Shown one piece after another: positions 46,601 to 58,974 of a DNA stretch of 64,000 nucleotides. Source of the stretch: Aphelocoma coerulescens (Eukaryota; Chordata; Aves; Passeriformes; Corvidae); the NCBI RefSeq assembly GCF_041296385.1, contig NC_091019.1:7711264-7775263 (forward strand), written 5' to 3'. Under the pieces are notes generated by a model, which did not search any database, had not been told where the DNA came from, and was given only the letters and a program-made list of their open reading frames with translations. The translations under genes and the position numbers were made by a program. Each line of letters opens with the position of its first letter. Position 1 is the first letter of the stretch.

Positions 46601-47825
46601 AGTGAGAAGGCAGGTGCGGAGAGCACCGCGATCTGACGGCGCTGTGCAGGCTGTAAAGGAAGGACGGGCTGCCGCTGGAATGGGGTGCAAATGCGGGTTT
46701 CCACGCGTCGAGGGTGAGCTCTGGGTGAGCTTGTCGACCTAAAACTGTTCTCTGTGCCAGACGGAGCGGAGAACCTTTCCCTTTACATTTGGACGACAAG
46801 AAAGACCCAGTGTGCTGGTGTATGTCGCTGCGAGGGAAAGTGCATAGGCCAGGGCGTGTTCCGGCAGAAGCAGTCGGCTGGAGCATTTCGCTGCGGGCAC
46901 AATGCTCTTGTGCGAGAAGTAGGCGACGCTTCGACTCCGGCAGAATGAAAGCGCGACCGTGGTACGGAGAGCGTAGGAATGAAGGCAGAGCCCCGAGCTG
47001 CTGTGCGCATCGCACAGGCTGCAAGGGGAAGCGTGGCCGTCACTCGCTTCTTTGCGGACTCACGTTAGCAGTTGAAACCAGGAAGTTCCACTTGCAGCTA
47101 CTTGTGCTGCTACCTATTTCTCTTCCAGCTTTCCCCGGAAAGCATTTGTGCCCAGGTTTATGCTTGGAGACGCAGAGATGACAGTGGCAGGTGCGGCAGA
47201 GAATGGAAGGACAGAGTGCAGCGGCCAGTTTCTGCTGCTTTACGTGAGGCAGAGGGAACGTGCAGCCCAGCAGTGGCTTTTACTTCTGGAGCCTTTTGCT
47301 TCGGTAGCAGCAGCTGCTGCAAGTGGGCAACGGAGCTGCGAGAGTGCATAAATGTGACGGTACGTCTCGCTGAGAAGGAAGCTGCCGAGCCGCAGCGTGT
47401 TGTGCTCAGTTTCGAGGCTCCTTGGAGGAGGGGGGTACTCGAAGAACGCCTTCTTTCTGGACGCGTCCTTCTGGGTGTGCTCAAGCTGCATGGAGTCGGC
47501 AGCACTGAAGGTTGAAGGACCTGTTTCTGGCCCGGTTGTGTGCTGGAGTGCAAGGGCTGCGCCTTCCTTTCTGAAGCAGCCAGAGCGTTCTCAGCTGAAT
47601 CTGCTTGTGAAGCAGCTCTCGGCTGGACATTTGCAATTCGCTCCACTGGCTACATGAAGCCAGTGCCCAGCTGCTTCGTTCTTCGCCGCCTGTGCTCCGG
47701 GCAGAACGGAAGCCCAGCGAGGGCTTGGAGCTTTGCCGCTCTTCCGCGTGAACACTGCACGCAGCCACGGTGTGCCGTGCACGGCTTTTGCTCAGCTCGA
47801 CGTGCAATCATTGTCTTGCTGTTTC
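37640..47825. repeat. Higher-order satellite array: seven 1.46-kb units
   Basis: Head-to-tail copies start at 37640, 39101, 40565, 42029, 43496, 44963 and 46427 (spacing 1461, 1464, 1464, 1467, 1467, 1464). The copies are nearly identical; length changes come from a (GAG)n run with 5, 6, 6, 7, 7, 6, 7 repeats. Within a unit about eight diverged submonomers can be seen, spaced roughly 140-230 bp by the phrase ending GGTAC or a relative followed by GAGAAGGAAG-type text; 8 x 183 = 1464. CpG-rich. All frames in it are short, overlap on both strands and repeat with the unit, so I do not call genes. The last copy switches to a diverged version at about 47826. Confidence 0.95.
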
Positions 47826-50800
47826 ACAGATTCTAAACTATCCGTGTAGCTCTCGCTCAGCAAAATGCGTCAGGAGAGAAGCACTTGCTGGATTAGCCTT
47901 TCGCTGGCCAAGACTTTCAACACATCACCACAATGTGGGCGACAACGAGGAGAAAGGAAGAACATCTTTGCGTCCTGGCCCGTTCTTCTGTGCGAGATGC
48001 CTACCGGTGTCTTCGCTCCCTGCAAGGCTTTAAGGTGCACCATGGTACTTGGGAGTGAGAAGGCAGGTGCGGAGAGCACCGCGATCTGACAGCGCTGTGC
48101 AGGCTGTAAAGGAAAGAGGATTACCACTGGAATGGGGTGTAAATATAAGTTTGTATAGGGACGGGGGCAATCTTTGGGCAAGCTCGTTGACCTAAAACTC
48201 TTCTGTGTGCGAGACTTAGCTGAGAATGTTTTCGTTAAGATTCAGAGCACAACACAGACAGAATGTAGATCTACCTAGCACTGAGAGGGAAAGTGCATAG
48301 CCCAGGCGTCTTTCGGCAGAAGCAGCCGCCTGGAGGGTTGCGCTGCCGGCACTGTGCTCTCTGTGCGAGAAGTAGACGACTGTTCGACTCTGGCAGAATG
48401 AAAGCGCGACAAGGGTACTTAAGAGGGTGAACGACGGCGCAGAGCACCGGGCTCGTGCATGCAGCATATAAGCTGAGAGAGGAGGGTAGCTGCCACTCGC
48501 CTACCTGCCGTATTCACATTAGCTTTGGGAAGGAGAAAGCTCAGCGACAGCTACTTTTAGCTGTGCTGCTACCTATTCCTCTTCCAGCCCTCCGCTGAAA
48601 CAATATCGCTGAACTTTAGGCTTCGAGATTCAGAAAACACAGTGGTCAATGGGGCGGAGAAGGGAAGTGCAGAGTGCAGCATGGGGTGGCTTTACGTGAA
48701 GCAAGGGGAAGGCGCAGCCCAGCATTGGCTTTTTCTTATAGTTCTTTTCTTCAGGAGAGTAGCTTGCAACCAAGATAGCTTGCAACCGAGCTGTGAGAGC
48801 CCACAATGGGATGGCATGTCTGTCAGAGAAGTAAGCTAGAGTGCTGCAGACTGCTGTGCACAGTTTTAATGCTGCTGTAAGGTTTTTTTGAAACGTCTTC
48901 TGCCCTGACTTTCCCATCTCTGTGAGCTCTAGCTGCTTGAACCTGGGCACACCGAAGTTGTGTGGAAGTGATTGCACTGCGAGTATCAAGTGTTCCAGAG
49001 AAGAAGGAAAGTCAACAAATGCTTTCTCTCCTGGCACATCTCTCAGTCCGAACTGCGGCTGGAAAAGCTGCACTGCAAGGGTGAACTTACCCACTTTGAC
49101 AGAATGTGATGATGCTCTATATATATATTTGCGAAGGAAAATGCTGGTCACTGGTATGTTTTGCTTAGTTTACAGATTTTAGAGGGACTATGAAGGCCAA
49201 CGCCTTGTTCTAGCATTTGTTCCCTGCGTGCAGAAGCAGCTGCTGGATGTTTGGAAGGGGTTTGGGATCCGCGAGAGGTGGAGAGATGGTACATAGAGCT
49301 TGAAGGAAAGTGCATAGCTCCAGGACCTTTGATGCAGTTCAATGGGTGCGAGTTACATGTTGAGCATTTTCATGATGGCACAGAAAAGGTTCTGAAAGAA
49401 AGAGGCCATGCTGGAACTGCCTTTACTTTTGCCGCTTAGAAACTGCACAGCCAACAATGAAAAGATTCCTCTTGCTTCCCCGCTATGCATAGGAACACAT
49501 TCTTTTACGTCTCCAAGAGGCAGACTGCACAGCGGAGTTCTTCCACCAACTGCTCCCACACGACTGGGGCCGTGCCAATGAAGCACTTGGCTTTTTCCTG
49601 GGCACTGTCAGCACTCATCGCAACAACCACACGATGGCACTGACGACTTGCCAAAGAAGGAAACGCACCTTTCGCTGCTCAAAACCACCCCAAGGGCAGA
49701 GGCAAGTTAGAAACGTCCCTGCACTCAAATCAACGGTGTCAGAACAAAAAGTTTTCCTGAATCTTCCCCTTCCAAGAGCAGACTCTTTTTTGCACCACAC
49801 TCCAAGAGCCAGACAAACCTCTTTGCCCAAACAAATCTTTTCTCTCTGGCAGAGTCCACCTACCAACTTGAAACCATCTGGCAAAAACAGAGCTCACAAC
49901 AGTGCCAGCTGAGAAAGCTCTTGCTGCCTACAACTTCAACTGCACCCCTCAAACTAGCAGCGCACACGCTGCCCTCAGCACTTTCCTTCTCAGCTCTAGG
50001 TACCATCCTAAGCCTTCCCTCTCCCAGAGTCAGGATCCAAAGACAACAGCACCAGGGACTGCTCACACACTAAAGGCACCAGGAAAAAAGGGTCACAAGC
50101 TTGGCCTTTGCATTCCTGCTGAAAGCTCAACAGCTCTAACCCAGAGAACTGTCTGTTGGGAAAAGCCTTTAAAATCCCTAAGAGCACCTCATGAGCGCAT
50201 CCAAACCTGCTTTCCTTGCCAAAGAGAGCAACTACAAGCCTATCTCCAAAGAAACAGCATCCCCTCCTCCAAAATACAACATATCCAGGGACTGATACAC
50301 CTCTAGTATTGAATATGTCCAACAATTGCCCCTACACAGAAGGGGCCAGGAGAGAAATATCTCACTGGGCTATTCCTCCCCATGGTACCTTAACATCTGC
50401 TCCACCAACACTGGCTCTATGTCCTTACCTTCCCAAGGAAAGGCACTGCAAGTCCCTTGGCCTTGCCTTGCCTTCAGTGCCTTGCCTAGTTTTTCCTAAG
50501 CTACCCTTGCTTTGCTTCCTTTGCCTACGTCTCGCACTACCTACAACTTGCTGGCTTTGCCCTGCCTACCACTCTTTACCTTGCCTTCCATGCAGGCAAG
50601 GCACTGCAAACCAAGTGCAGGCAATTGCAGGCAAGTCAAGCAAGAGGTAGGCAAGGCCAGAGCAGTGAGGGGGAAATAAATGGAGTGGTAGGCAAGAGAA
50701 GGCCCAGAAGTTAGAGGCAAGGCTTGCCTCTAGGAGGAAGGAAAGTCCACTGATGGGTAGGCCAGGCAGAAACAAGAAGGGCTCGGCAAGCCAAGGCCCT

Positions 50801-51839
50801 GGAGGAAAGCAGTAGGCAGGTCAAGGGTGTGGCACGGGCATGCAAGGGAATGCAAGGCTACGGAGGGCTAGCAGGGCAAGGCAAGGAAACTGTTGCGTTG
50901 CCAAGGCAAGGCGAGGCAAGGCAGGTGAGAAGTACATTCAAGGACTTCTGGTACACAAAAGTGGCTAGGCCCAACTGCTCTGTGTGGCCTTGATCCTGTG
51001 TGAGTCATCTCTAATCTGCACCTAAGAGACTTGAGCTACCTGCTTTCCTTTGTATGCAAAAGAACTCTCCTTCTGGTCCCGGAGCTCAAGGGCAAAATGT
51101 GAATTGCCCTTCCAAGATTCAAGACATGCAAAGATTGGTCCCAGACAAAGGCTGCCCGTATAGATGAGTGTGGCAACATGTGTCCTTGCCTGGTCTTCCT
51201 CTCATGTGATCCTGAAACACCGGAGATACTTGAGAGCCTTGAGATTCCTAGGAGGAGCAGAAAGGGCAGGGCAAGGCCCAGAAATGTCATTGAAAAGGGG
51301 TCTTGAATTCCAGGTGGGGGAGGGGTGAGCAAGGTAATGGAAGGCAAGGGGTTCAAGGGCAAGGCAAGGCAAGTGGTGGCTTGGCGAGGTGAGGCAAGGC
51401 AATGAGGGTCCTAGAAGGAAAAGAAAAGGTAAGGCCAGACCTAGATGACTGTGAAAGGAAGTCAGGTGGGGGATGGGTGAGCAAGTCAATGCAAGGCAAT
51501 GGAGAAAAGGCAGGTAGAGGGAAGGCTACAGAGGGGGCAGGAAGGAAATGCAAGGCATGGGGAAGCATGTGAGGAGTGGGTGCTGCCAGCCCGCTGGGAC
51601 GGTGGGGGCAGGGCAGCTGAGAGTGGCATGGTAGGGATATGGAGGCGGGGGTTAGTGTGGGGGGGGGGGGGGGTGTGCAGCAGAGTGCAGGGTAAGTGCA
51701 GGTGTGTGTGTGCATATACGGGGGTTTTTTTCCAGGTGCTGTGCCGGGGGGAGCCGTCCCACCTCCAAGAAGGTGTGGGAGTGAAAGGAGTAAGATGGAT
51801 GTGTCTTTACAAACAGACTGTGTGAATCCACTCTTAGAC

Positions 51840-52224
51840 AAGGCTAGCATAGAGCAGTAACAGATAGGGAAGTAATAGAAGAAAGTATTAGTTTTAGAAA
51901 CTGTTACTAATCAACAGAGACTGTTGCTCAGCCAAGGCCCTGTTAAATTCCTGAACCTAGAGCAAGGCAACAAAGGCTTAATAGAATTAGGAATAGTTTC
52001 TTCTTCCTCCTTTTCTATACCAAAAGGGGGGTGCATATTACATGGGGGCATAGAGTAGGCAATTCAGGAAGTCTTTACCTCCTGAGTACCTCAGCCAAAG
52101 GGGAAAAGGAAGAGGGTGCTGGGGCCGGGAACTTGGCATAAAAAGGGAGCTGCATCCTACATCTGTTTGAGAGACCCCATGGGAAAAGCCCCATGGACTC
52201 TCCCTGTAGTCGAAGAATGTTATA
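51840..52224 (+). mobile_element. LTR fragment with TATA-like box, superunit 1
   Basis: Passerine-type LTR U3/R text on the plus strand: GGAAGTCTTTACCTCCTGAG, GTACCTCAGCCAAAGGGG, then a TATA-like CATAAAAAGG (52137-52146) and the R-like hairpin CCATGGGAAAAGCCCCATGG. The AATAAA usual in this hairpin is absent. The LTR is cut at 52224 by the inverted satellite piece, so U5 is missing. It would read rightward into the satellite. Confidence 0.6.
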
Positions 52225-52661
52225 TCCTTCTCAGCGAGACGTACCGTCACATTTATGCACTCTCGCAGCTCCGTTGCCCACTTGCAGCAGCTGCTGCTAC
52301 CGAAGCAAAAGGCTCCAGAAGTAAAAGCCACTGCTGGGCTGCACGTTCCCTCTGCCTCACGTAAAGCAGCAGAAACTGGCCGCTGCACTCTGTCCTTCCA
52401 TTCTCTGCCGCACCTGCCACTGTCATCTCTGCGTCTCCAAGCATAAACCTGGGCACAAATGCTTTCCGGGGAAAGCTGGAAGAGAAATAGGTAGCAGCAC
52501 AAGTAGCCAGTTTCTGCTGCTTTACGTGAGGCAGAGGGAACGTGCAGCCCAGCAGTGGCTTTTACTTCTGGAGCCTTTTGCTTCGGTAGCAGCAGCTGCT
52601 GCAAGTGGGCAACGGAGCTGCGAGAGTGCATAAATGTGACGGTACGTCTCGCTGAGAAGGA
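52225..52661. repeat. Perfect 155-bp inverted repeat of the satellite unit, copy 1
   Basis: Left arm 52225-52379 is the exact reverse complement of the right arm 52507-52661; the 127-base loop (52380-52506) is more inverted unit sequence. A transcript would fold into a long perfect hairpin. A 296-codon frame on the minus strand (52038-52928) crosses it and is an artefact of joining the two orientations. Confidence 0.95.
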
Positions 52662-55600
52662 AGCTGCCGAGCCGCAGCGTGTTGTGCTCAGTTTCGAGGC
52701 TCCTTGGAGGAGGGGGGTACTCGAAGAACGCCTTCTTTCTGGACGCGTCCTTCTGGGTGTGCTCAAGCTGCATGGAGTCGGCAGCACTGAAGGTTGAAGG
52801 ACCTGTTTCTGGCCCGGTTGTGTGCTGGAGTGCAAGGGCTGCGCCTTCCTTTCTGAAGCAGCCAGAGCGTTCTCAGCTGAATCTGCTTGTGAAGCAGCTC
52901 TCGGCTGGACATTTGCAATTCGCTCCACTGGCTACATGAAGCCGGTGCCCAGCTGCTTCGTTCTTCGCCGCCTGTGCTCCGGGCAGAACGGAAGCCCAGC
53001 GAGGGCTTGGAGCTTTGCCGCTCTTCCGCGTGAACACTGCACGCAGCCACGGTGTGCCGTGCACGGCTTTTGCTCAGCTCGACGTGCAATCATTGTCTTG
53101 CTGTTTCCCAGAGTCGAAAGTGTCCGTGCAGCTCTCTCGCTCAGCGACATGCGTCAGGAGAGAAGCACTTGCTGCATAAGCCTTTCGCCGGCCAAGACTT
53201 TCAGCACAGCACCACCACTCGGGCAAGGAGGAGGAGGAGGAGGAGGAGAAAGGAAGACCATCTTTGCGTCCTGGCCCGTTCTTCTGTGCGAGACGCCTCG
53301 CCGCGTCTTCGCTGCCTGCAAGGCTGTAAGGTTCGCGCTGGTACTTGGAAGTGAGAAGGCAGGTGCGGAGAGCACCGCGATCTGACGGCGCTGTGCAGGC
53401 TGTAAAGGAAGGACGGGCTGCCGCTGGAATGGGGTGCAAATGCGGGTTTCCACGCGTCGAGGGTGAGCTCTGGGTGAGCTTGTCGACCTAAAACTGTTCT
53501 CTGTGCCAGACGGAGCGGAGAACCTTTCCCTTTACATTTGGACGACAAGAAAGACCCAGTGTGCTGGTGTATGTCGCTGCGAGGGAAAGTGCATAGGCCA
53601 GGGCGTGTTCCGGCAGAAGCAGTCGGCTGGAGCATTTCGCTGCGGGCACAATGCTCTTGTGCGAGAAGTAGAGGACGCTTCGACTCCGGCAGAATGAAAG
53701 CGCGACCGTGGTACGGAGAGCGTAGGAATGAAGGCAGAGCCCCGAGCTGCTGTGCGCATCGCACAGGCTGCAAGGGGAAGCGTGGCCGTCACTCGCTTCT
53801 TTGCGGACTCACGTTAGCAGTTGAAACCAGGAAGTTCCACTTGCAGCTACTTGTGCTGCTACCTATTTCTCTTCCAGCTTTCCCCGGAAAGCATTTGTGC
53901 CCAGGTTTATGCTTGGAGACGCAGAGATGACAGTGGCAGGTGCGGCAGAGAATGGAAGGACAGAGTGCAGCGGCCAGTTTCTGCTGCTTTACGTGAGGCA
54001 GAGGGAACGTGCAGCCCAGCAGTGGCTTTTACTTCTGGAGCCTTTTGCTTCGGTAGCAGCAGCTGCTGCAAGTGGGCAACGGAGCTGCGAGAGTGCATAA
54101 ATGTGACGGTACGTCTCGCTGAGAAGGAAGCTGCCGAGCCGCAGCGTGTTGTGCTCAGTTTCGAGGCTCCTTGGAGGAGGGGGGTACTCGAAGAACGCCT
54201 TCTTTCTGGACGCGTCCTTCTGGGTGTGCTCAAGCTGCATGGAGTCGGCAGCACTGAAGGTTGAAGGACCTGTTTCTGGCCCGGTTGTGTGCTGGAGTGC
54301 AAGGGCTGCGCCTTCCTTTCTGAAGCAGCCAGAGCGTTCTCAGCTGAATCTGCTTGTGAAGCAGCTCTCGGCTGGACATTTGCAATTCGCTCCACTGGCT
54401 ACATGAAGCCGGTGCCCAGCTGCTTCGTTCTTCGCCGCCTGTGCTCCGGGCAGAACGGAAGCCCAGCGAGGGCTTGGAGCTTTGCCGCTCTTCCGCGTGA
54501 ACACTGCACGCAGCCACGGTGTGCCGTGCACGGCTTTTGCTCAGCTCGACGTGCAATCATTGTCTTGCTGTTTCACAGATTCTAAACTATCCGTGTAGCT
54601 CTCGCTCAGCAAAATGCGTCAGGAGAGAAGCACTTGCTGGATTAGCCTTTCGCTGGCCAAGACTTTCAACACATCACCACAATGTGGGCGACAACGAGGA
54701 GAAAGGAAGAACATCTTTGCGTCCTGGCCCGTTCTTCTGTGCGAGATGCCTACCGGTGTCTTCGCTCCCTGCAAGGCTTTAAGGTGCACCATGGTACTTG
54801 GGAGTGAGAAGGCAGGTGCGGAGAGCACCGCGATCTGACGGCGCTGTGCAGGCTGTAAAGGAAAGAGGATTACCACTGGAATGGGGTGTAAATATAAGTT
54901 TGTATAGGGACGGGGGCAATCTTTGGGCAAGCTCGTTGACCTAAAACTCTTCTGTGTGCGAGACTTAGCTGAGAATGTTTTCGTTAAGATTCAGAGCACA
55001 ACACAGACAGAATGTAGATCTACCTAGCACTGAGAGGGAAAGTGCATAGCCCAGGCGTCTTTCGGCAGAAGCAGCCGCCTGGAGGGTTGCGCTGCCGGCA
55101 CTGTGCTCTCTGTGCGAGAAGTAGACGACTGTTCGACTCTGGCAGAATGAAAGCGCGACAAGGGTACTTAAGAGGGTGAACGACGGCGCAGAGCACCGGG
55201 CTCGTGCATGCAGCATATAAGCTGAGAGAGGAGGGTAGCTGCCACTCGCCTACCTGCCGTATTCACATTAGCTTTGGGAAGGAGAAAGCTCAGCGACAGC
55301 TACTTTTAGCTGTGCTGCTACCTATTCCTCTTCCAGCCCTCCGCTGAAACAATATCGCTGAACTTTAGGCTTCGAGATTCAGAAAACACAGTGGTCAATG
55401 GGGCGGAGAAGGGAAGTGCAGAGTGCAGCATGGGGTGGCTTTACGTGAAGCAAGGGGAAGGCGCAGCCCAGCATTGGCTTTTTCTTATAGTTCTTTTCTT
55501 CAGGAGAGTAGCTTGCAACCAAGATAGCTTGCAACCGAGCTGTGAGAGCCCACAATGGGATGGCATGTCTGTCAGAGAAGTAAGCTAGAGTGCTGCAGAC

Positions 55601-58589
55601 TGCTGTGCACAGTTTTAATGCTGCTGTAAGGTTTTTTTGAAACGTCTTCTGCCCTGACTTTCCCATCTCTGTGAGCTCTAGCTGCTTGAACCTGGGCACA
55701 CCGAAGTTGTGTGGAAGTGATTGCACTGCGAGTATCAAGTGTTCCAGAGAAGAAGGAAAGTCAACAAATGCTTTCTCTCCTGGCACATCTCTCAGTCCGA
55801 ACTGCGGCTGGAAAAGCTGCACTGCAAGGGTGAACTTACCCACTTTGACAGAATGTGATGATGCTCTATATATATATTTGCGAAGGAAAATGCTGGTCAC
55901 TGGTATGTTTTGCTTAGTTTACAGATTTTAGAGGGACTATGAAGGCCAACGCCTTGTTCTAGCATTTGTTCCCTGCGTGCAGAAGCAGCTGCTGGATGTT
56001 TGGAAGGGGTTTGGGATCCGCGAGAGGTGGAGAGATGGTACATAGAGCTTGAAGGAAAGTGCATAGCTCCAGGACCTTTGATGCAGTTCAATGGGTGCGA
56101 GTTACATGTTGAGCATTTTCATGATGGCACAGAAAAGGTTCTGAAAGAAAGAGGCCATGCTGGAACTGCCTTTACTTTTGCCGCTTAGAAACTGCACAGC
56201 CAACAATGAAAAGATTCCTCTTGCTTCCCCGCTATGCATAGGAACACATTCTTTTACGTCTCCAAGAGGCAGACTGCACAGCGGAGTTCTTCCACCAACT
56301 GCTCCCACACGACTGGGGCCGTGCCAATGAAGCACTTGGCTTTTTCCTGGGCACTGTCAGCACTCATCGCAACAACCACACGATGGCACTGACGACTTGC
56401 CAAAGAAGGAAACGCACCTTTCGCTGCTCAAAACCACCCCAAGGGCAGAGGCAAGTTAGAAACGTCCCTGCACTCAAATCAACGGTGTCAGAACAAAAAG
56501 TTTTCCTGAATCTTCCCCTTCCAAGAGCAGACTCTTTTTTGCACCACACTCCAAGAGCCAGACAAACCTCTTTGCCCAAACAAATCTTTTCTCTCTGGCA
56601 GAGTCCACCTACCAACTTGAAACCATCTGGCAAAAACAGAGCTCACAACAGTGCCAGCTGAGAAAGCTCTTGCTGCCTACAACTTCAACTGCACCCCTCA
56701 AACTAGCAGCGCACACGCTGCCCTCAGCACTTTCCTTCTCAGCTCTAGGTACCATCCTAAGCCTTCCCTCTCCCAGAGTCAGGATCCAAAGACAACAGCA
56801 CCAGGGACTGCTCACACACTAAAGGCACCAGGAAAAAAGGGTCACAAGCTTGGCCTTTGCATTCCTGCTGAAAGCTCAACAGCTCTAACCCAGAGAACTG
56901 TCTGTTGGGAAAAGCCTTTAAAATCCCTAAGAGCACCTCATGAGCGCATCCAAACCTGCTTTCCTTGCCAAAGAGAGCAACTACAAGCCTATCTCCAAAG
57001 AAACAGCATCCCCTCCTCCAAAATACAACATATCCAGGGACTGATACACCTCTAGTATTGAATATGTCCAACAATTGCCCCTACACAGAAGGGGCCAGGA
57101 GAGAAATATCTCTCACTGGGCTATTCCTCCCCATGGTACCTTAACATCTGCTCCACCAACACTGGCTCTATGTCCTTACCTTCCCAAGGAAAGGCACTGC
57201 AAGTCCCTTGGCCTTGCCTTGCCTTCAGTGCCTTGCCTAGTTTTTCCTAAGCTACCCTTGCTTTGCTTCCTTTGCCTACGTCTCGCACTACCTACAACTT
57301 GCTGGCTTTGCCCTGCCTACCACTCTTTACCTTGCCTTCCATGCAGGCAAGGCACTGCAAACCAAGTGCAGGCAATTGCAGGCAAGTCAAGCAAGAGGTA
57401 GGCAAGGCCAGAGCAGTGAGGGGGAAATAAATGGAGTGGTAGGCAAGAGAAGGCCCAGAAGTTAGAGGCAAGGCTTGCCTCTAGGAGGAAGGAAAGTCCA
57501 CTGATGGGTAGGCCAGGCAGAAACAAGAAGGGCTCGGCAAGCCAAGGCCCTGGAGGAAAGCAGTAGGCAGGTCAAGGGTGTGGCACGGGCATGCAAGGGA
57601 ATGCAAGGCTACGGAGGGCTAGCAGGGCAAGGCAAGGAAACTGTTGCGTTGCCAAGGCAAGGCGAGGCAAGGCAGGTGAGAAGTACATTCAAGGACTTCT
57701 GGTACACAAAAGTGGCTAGGCCCAACTGCTCTGTGTGGCCTTGATCCTGTGTGAGTCATCTCTAATCTGCACCTAAGAGACTTGAGCTACCTGCTTTCCT
57801 TTGTATGCAAAAGAACTCTCCTTCTGGTCCCGGAGCTCAAGGGCAAAATGTGAATTGCCCTTCCAAGATTCAAGACATGCAAAGATTGGTCCCAGACAAA
57901 GGCTGCCCGTATAGATGAGTGTGGCAACATGTGTCCTTGCCTGGTCTTCCTCTCATGTGATCCTGAAACACCGGAGATACTTGAGAGCCTTGAGATTCCT
58001 AGGAGGAGCAGAAAGGGCAGGGCAAGGCCCAGAAATGTCATTGAAAAGGGGTCTTGAATTCCAGGTGGGGGAGGGGTGAGCAAGGTAATGGAAGGCAAGG
58101 GGTTCAAGGGCAAGGCAAGGCAAGTGGTGGCTTGGCGAGGTGAGGCAAGGCAATGAGGGTCCTAGAAGGAAAAGAAAAGGTAAGGCCAGACCTAGATGAC
58201 TGTGAAAGGAAGTCAGGTGGGGGATGGGTGAGCAAGTCAATGCAAGGCAATGGAGAAAAGGCAGGTAGAGGGAAGGCTACAGAGGGGGCAGGAAGGAAAT
58301 GCAAGGCATGGGGAAGCATGTGAGGAGTGGGTGCTGCCAGCCCGCTGGGACGGTGGGGGCAGGGCAGCTGAGAGTGGCATGGTAGGGATATGGAGGCGGG
58401 GGTTAGTGTGGGGGGGGGGGGGGTGTGCAGCAGAGTGCAGGGTAAGTGCAGGTGTGTGTGTGCATATACGGGGGTTTTTTTCCAGGTGCTGTGCCAGGGG
58501 GAGCCGTCCCACCTCCAAGAAGGTGTGGGAGTGAAAGGAGTAAGATGGATGTGTCTTTACAAACAGACTGTGTGAATCCACTCTTAGAC

Positions 58590-58974
58590 AAGGCTAGCAT
58601 AGAGCAGTAACAGATAGGGAAGTAATAAAAGAAAGTATTAGTTTTAGAAACTGTTACTAATCAACAGAGACTGTTGCTCAGCCAAGGCCCTGTTAAATTC
58701 CTGAACCTAGAGCAAGGCAACAAAGGCTTAATAGAATTAGGAATAGTTTCTTCTTCCTCCTTTTCTATACCAAAAGGGGGGTGCATATTACATGGGGGCA
58801 TAGAGTAGGCAATTCAGGAAGTCTTTACCTCCTGAGTACCTCAGCCAAAGGGGAAAAGGAAGAGGGTGCTGGGGCCGGGAACTTGGCATAAAAAGGGAGC
58901 TGCATCCTACATCTGTTTGAGAGACCCCATGGGAAAAGCCCCATGGACTCTCCCTGTAGTCGAAGAATGTTATA
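58590..58974 (+). mobile_element. LTR fragment with TATA-like box, superunit 2
   Basis: Copy of 51840-52224 with at most a few changes; TATA-like box at 58887-58896. It again abuts the inverted satellite piece. Confidence 0.6.

Larger units (their letters stand above)
47821..54569. repeat. Superunit 1 (6749 bp)
   Basis: Order: diverged monomers (47826-50330), GGCAA-rich block (50330-51570), 15-base G-run, short TG repeat, LTR fragment (about 51840-52224), inverted piece of the 1.46-kb unit (52225-52506), then 2063 bases of direct unit (52507-54569). The same order repeats in superunit 2 with very few differences. No gene is supported in any part. Confidence 0.93.

Noticed and set aside
37640..47825. 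Repeated 60-190 codon frames on both strands in every satellite unit
   Set aside because: They overlap one another, are short, and persist only because the unit length is a multiple of three and the units are nearly identical. No protein family is recognised.
51728..51745. Splice-acceptor-like pyrimidine run plus CAG
   Set aside because: No exon-like frame or donor partner; chance in T/G-rich text.
52038..52928. 296-codon minus-strand frame at the inverted junction, also at 58788-59678
   Set aside because: It joins two shadow frames of the satellite through the inversion and the LTR fragment, and its halves are palindromic copies of each other.
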